In this document: piece by piece, positions 9,283-12,371 of the stretch
Numbering within the stretch: the stretch's first letter is position 1
Layout of the letters: every line of letters starts with the position of its first letter
From: Isohypsibius dastychi
Lineage: Eukaryota > Tardigrada > Eutardigrada > Parachela > Isohypsibiidae
DNA length: 12,371 bases
Reading direction: 5' to 3'
Assembly: GCA_034696485.1 (NCBI GenBank)
Contig: JAQIWT010001115.1
Location: forward strand, 1-12,371
Program-made: the position numbers and the translations under genes
Notes under the pieces: generated by a model
What the model was told of the DNA's origin: nothing
The model's input: the letters and a program-made list of their open reading frames with translations, nothing else
The model's database searches: none

Positions 9283-9672
9283 TGAATTCGGCGTTGATGG
9301 TATATAATTATCCCAGATGAGATCAAAGCGCGGTTCTGCCCATTTTGGCACCGTTTCTTTTATCAGCAGCAATCTTCAATTTTCCCATCAAAGAAATAAT
9401 TACCCTTTTCAAACCGCGAAAATAAAACGATCGGACTGTAAAGAATCTTCATCGGCAGGGTAAGAGAAAACATCAATTCTAACGGAACGACGCTGTTCAC
9501 GGAAGTATGTACTGTAAAACTAGCAACCAACATTTCCCACCGAAAAATAAAACGATCAAATTTTCTCAATAATTTTTCAAATGTTTTCTCCGTTCCTAAA
9601 ATAGACTTCGCGATCCATCGCATATTAATGACGAAATGGAAGAGGAAAATTCGGCATCGAAACTGTCTTTGG
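9283..9672. other. Downstream flank and probable 3' UTR of the CRIP gene
   Basis: This is the region past the CRIP stop codon on the minus strand. I find no canonical AATAAA on that strand here, so the transcript end is not placed. It contains a 14-bp direct repeat, AAAATAAAACGATC at 9419-9432 and 9544-9557, which on the CRIP sense strand reads GATCGTTTTATTTT. The 116-codon minus-strand frame that begins inside CRIP exon 4 is out of frame with it. Confidence 0.45.
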
Positions 9673-11254
9673 TCATTTATAAATGTAACTCCCAACTGTC
9701 CCTCGTCCAACACCTGAAATACGAAATACGCATTAAAATGAGCAAACGGTGAAGCAAAAGAAATGGAGAAAAGTTAGCAATAAAATCATAAGTATAATTC
9801 AAGTCAATTATAAGACAGACAGGTCTGAAATGAGGCTAGTGACTGGTAGAAGAAAAGAAACATTGTATGACCACTGTAGAAATACGGCTGTTTCCCGATT
9901 TTCTGAACGCTGATCTGCTACATGGAGAATTTTATTCCAACACCGAGGAGTCTTGATAAATTCCATTATAACTGAAATTGTAAAATCGAGATTTTTTCAT
10001 AGATGGAATTTCTGGAGAGTTCCAGAATCCGTAATTCTTCTGAAAATCGAAAACACAAAAGATTTTAAAAATCACATCGATTAACCGAAAACAGTCATTA
10101 AACATCAAAATGTTTGCAGCTCTAATAATTTAAGGCATTATTCAACGAAATCTAGTTTTTGCCACCCCAATTTTGTTCAAATGGGTTCATTATTCCAATC
10201 ATACAAATGTAAGTATAAATTCATGATATTAAATGTGTACGAGTACGAGTATCCATATTAATCGCAGTTTGACTAACCGCCTGGTCCAAAAAGTGCTTGA
10301 TAGCAGGGAATGTTGCAATACGGTCTCCCTTCATGCTGTAAAAAAAGACCACAAAATTAAATACCAAAAAAAGAGAAATAAATAAATTAATAAGTTGAGA
10401 CGACCAAGTGATCACTTGACATGAAGGTTAATCCAACACCTCATCTTGAATAAATCCCATTACAAGCTATTAGCAAAACACTCGACATTTTCAAGAAGTA
10501 AATCAAACACCCTACTGGGTAAATTTGCTCAGGCTTCTTTGATTGAGAGTTTAGAATAAAAGAGACGTCCGAGATGATTTATCGCCGGTGGACGTCCGGT
10601 GCGGTCTGTTTTTTTTTTAAATTCATACCTCACAATGACTTCCGGGTGCTAAGGTTTTACTGCATCGGTCGCATTTGAGACATTCCCGATGCCAGTCTCG
10701 GCCCATCGATGTCCGCCGCTCAGCTGAAAAGAAAAGAAACGGAATAAAATCAAATCGTCTAAAAATCGTTCAAACTTTCCAAAACATTTTAATAATTGAA
10801 TACATAGTTCAAAATAATTCAAACATACACATTTTACGAAACTCGGTTTTATCTCACGGCGATGTATGTTTTTTTTTGCCTCCACCGAGAATCGAAAACC
10901 CGGTTGTGATTTTCTTTCCAAGTGAAAAACAACTGACCGAAAATGATGTTCATTTTGTACCGCTTATTCGATCGTCTCATACAATTTTTATTATGCTATA
11001 TTATTTCAGTATTCCAGTTCCTAAACTATAAATCAAATTCACTGAATTCAATAAATTCACTGTTACACGGTGAAGTTGGGTACTCAGTAGGTAATCGACT
11101 AGAATGTGTAGTTTCGGGGTTAAGTATCTTCGCCTTGATGTGTACAGTGACATCAAATGAATGAAAATAAAAACAAAATCGGCAATGCTAATAAGTTGCT
11201 TGTACAAAACTTACCAAAGTAGACTTCTTTTTGACATCTCGGGCATTCCGGCAT
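9673..11254 (-). CDS. CRIP1: CRIP-family single-LIM zinc protein, four exons, complete
   Basis: The exons are 11254-11215, 10723-10629, 10335-10278 and 9713-9673 (234 nt, 77 residues plus TGA). All three introns (491, 293 and 564 nt) have GT donors (GTAAGT, GTATGA, GTTAGT) and CAG acceptors, and their phases join without a slip. The product opens [15 protein letters not shown]. It carries one LIM domain with ligands C4, C7, H25, C28 for the first zinc and C31, C34, C52, C56 (CX3C) for the second. [11 protein letters not shown] surrounds the domain centre, FGPGGVGRG follows it, and the tail is short and lysine-ended. Length, start and layout match vertebrate CRIP1 (77 residues) and nematode EXC-9-type proteins. 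The family is cytoplasmic: LIM zinc fingers that act as protein-binding adaptors, linked to tubular epithelium shape and trafficking in worms. That role is family knowledge, not visible here. The tail (VGSYIYK) differs from the usual ESHTFK-like end. Family assignment is very secure; one-to-one orthology is less so. Confidence 0.95.
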
Positions 11255-11781
11255 TTTATTCTCCCAAAATCTAAGCCCTCTTTCCAGAAATCGCCTGATC
11301 CCAGATTTTCGTAATCGTCACAACTAGATTCCGTAAACCAGTCAGTACAACAATAAAGCCGTTTCTCAATCCGTTGAAACAAACCGCAAACTTCAGTTCA
11401 TCCGAATCAACCCAAAACGCTGAAATGATGGATTTGTGTTGGCGAAAAGAAATCTCCCAACGTCGACAAGCTAGTAGCTATCTCTGCTTTCAGAGGTTTA
11501 ATGGACGATAATTGGCGAAAACGAAAGTAGGATACGGTGCAACTGCAACGATGAAATAATACGAGCGTTATAAAAATTCCGATTGAAAATGTGCTCTGCT
11601 TTCACTGCCGCTTTTGCTTTGTAAGTTGTGACTTGTGAGACTCGGACTAGGAGATGAGAATCAACATTTCGCCGCGGCGTAGATGAATAGAATAAAGACT
11701 GCGCGCTTTGATGACGTCATCAAACTATGGCCGGCCCAACGGTCTCATTCTACACAAAACTCACGAAGAAGATTGGTGGAT
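11255..11781. other. Intergenic spacer and putative CRIP promoter region
   Basis: This is the space between the small three-exon gene and the CRIP start codon, both on the minus strand. It holds the CRE-centred palindrome and GGCCGGCC. I see no clear TATA box or trans-splice acceptor next to the CRIP ATG; the bases just before it on the minus strand read GGGAGAATAAA. Open stretches here (for example 11188-11382 on the minus strand) overlap the CRIP start in another frame and have no support. Confidence 0.5.
11707..11724. promoter_or_regulatory. 18-bp perfect palindrome with CRE/ATF core
   Basis: TTTGATGACGTCATCAAA is an exact inverted repeat with no loop. Its core TGACGTCA (11712-11719) is the consensus site for CREB/ATF-type bZIP dimers. 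It lies about 450 bp upstream of the CRIP start codon and about 60 bp past the stop of the upstream gene, so it is best placed as a distal promoter or enhancer element of the CRIP gene. A second 8-bp palindrome, GGCCGGCC, follows at 11729-11736. Binding is inferred. Confidence 0.5.
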
Positions 11782-11786
11782 TTATT
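11781..11786 (-). terminator. AATAAA poly(A) signal overlapping the stop codon
   Basis: On the minus strand the last codons of the small three-exon gene read GAA TAA ATC, so the hexamer AATAAA overlaps its TAA stop. If this is the real polyadenylation signal, the 3' UTR is extremely short. The hexamer is seen directly; its use is inferred and it could be coincidental in AT-rich DNA. Confidence 0.25.
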
Positions 11787-12267
11787 CTTGATCAAATATT
11801 CCATTTTTCAACCTGAGCAATTCGAGCTAAATAATTTTAATTAAATAATTTAAATTAAATAATAGTGAATAAATAAAATAAATAACAAATAAATAACAAT
11901 GAATAATGAATTATAATAAATAATAATGAATTACAATTCAAAAAAAGAACATTCAAAATGTTTACCTTTATCTCGGATCCGATATTTCGAGATACAAATA
12001 ATTCATAATTCGGACAATAAGCACCAATTTTGCAAGCATCACGTTTAATTTTCTGCGATCAATTTTACAAAAAAATACAAAAAGTCTTATTTCAAATGAA
12101 CAAAATTTTGTTCTCTCTGTTTTATTTTTTAGAATTTTTTTTACGAATAAGTAAATAAAAACTGGTCCGGGGATTTTTATATGATGAGCAGATTCAGCCT
12201 TATTTTCAATCTGGTATGAATATCGCATCGATGCGGTTGGGCAGTTATTGGCGCAATCCGAAGCCAT
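11782..12267 (-). CDS. Small three-exon gene, unrecognised 78-residue protein
   Basis: The predicted exons are 12267-12163, 12052-11966 and 11826-11782; each is a whole number of codons (35, 29 and 14 plus stop), so all joins are phase 0. The second donor (AAG|GTAAAC) and the acceptor after GATCGCAG are good. The first donor (GTTTTT) and the last acceptor (ATTTAG) are weak. The product starts MASDCANNCPTASMRYSYQ, continues in exon 2 with DACKIGAYCPNYELF, and ends LELLRLKNGIFDQE. It has four cysteines as two spaced pairs (C5, C9, then CKIGAYC), and no signal peptide or membrane segment. An in-frame TAA lies upstream of the ATG, which supports the start. I do not recognise a family. The gene lies in tandem with, and 527 bp upstream of, the CRIP gene. 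The alternative is a chance chain of open segments. Confidence 0.45.
11827..11945. repeat. AT-only low-complexity tract (TAAA/TAAT-type)
   Basis: About 120 bp of almost pure A and T are built from irregular TAAA, TAAT and AATAAATAAC units. The tract fills most of the second intron of the small three-exon gene. It looks like an eroded simple repeat with no fixed period. Confidence 0.8.
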
Positions 12268-12371
12268 CACGTTCCAAGTCGATCGTTATTATTGTCGCTA
12301 TTATCAAAGAAAAACAGAAATATGACGACCATCAAACTGCATTATCGACACGATCGCATTTCTTTCCCCCA

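Noticed and set aside
9363-9713. 116-codon minus-strand frame starting MLDEGQLG
   Set aside because: It begins inside CRIP exon 4, but in a different frame from the conserved VGRG ending, and simply runs through the 3' flank.
10675-11031. 118-codon plus-strand frame
   Set aside because: It is antisense to CRIP exon 2 and intron 1, with no motif; it is a shadow.
1-12371. CRISPR array, bacterial operon or prophage
   Set aside because: There are no regularly spaced repeats, no ribosome binding sites ahead of frames, and the confirmed gene is interrupted by spliceosomal introns.

Overview
The window reads as invertebrate nuclear DNA, most like a nematode. It is AT-rich, with coding pieces broken by introns. 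The splice sites that can be tested by reading frame have GTAAGT/GTGAGC/GTATGA-type donors and T-rich acceptors ending in CAG or TAG. There is no sign of bacterial operons, ribosome binding sites or CRISPR. The phylum call is an inference from intron style, not from a marker gene.

One gene is identified firmly: a four-exon, 77-residue single-LIM protein of the CRIP (cysteine-rich intestinal protein) family on the minus strand (11254 to 9673). All eight zinc ligands are present and every splice phase agrees. Upstream of it on the same strand is a small three-exon gene of 78 codons with no recognised family (12267 to 11782). The space between the two holds an exact 18-bp palindrome centred on a CRE/ATF core (TGACGTCA).

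The middle of the window holds weaker, unrecognised coding signal. On the minus strand, 3918 to 2489 reads as a chain of short exons separated by introns of about 45-130 nt. It stays in phase except for two single-base slips, one at an A run and one at a T run. A further interrupted open stretch lies at 5164 to 4642 (-). On the plus strand, pieces from 5786 to about 9280 look like exons of one or more genes. Several junctions match in phase, but there are single-base slips, one at a run of ten G, and one in-frame TGA. These loci are either decaying genes or live genes in an assembly with homopolymer errors; the sequence alone cannot decide.

Positions 1-2130, 4000-4640, 5230-5785, 7410-7759 and 9280-9672 hold no gene I can support. 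They contain short repeats described below. The different loci do not form a visible pathway; the CRIP gene is the only one with an inferable role.
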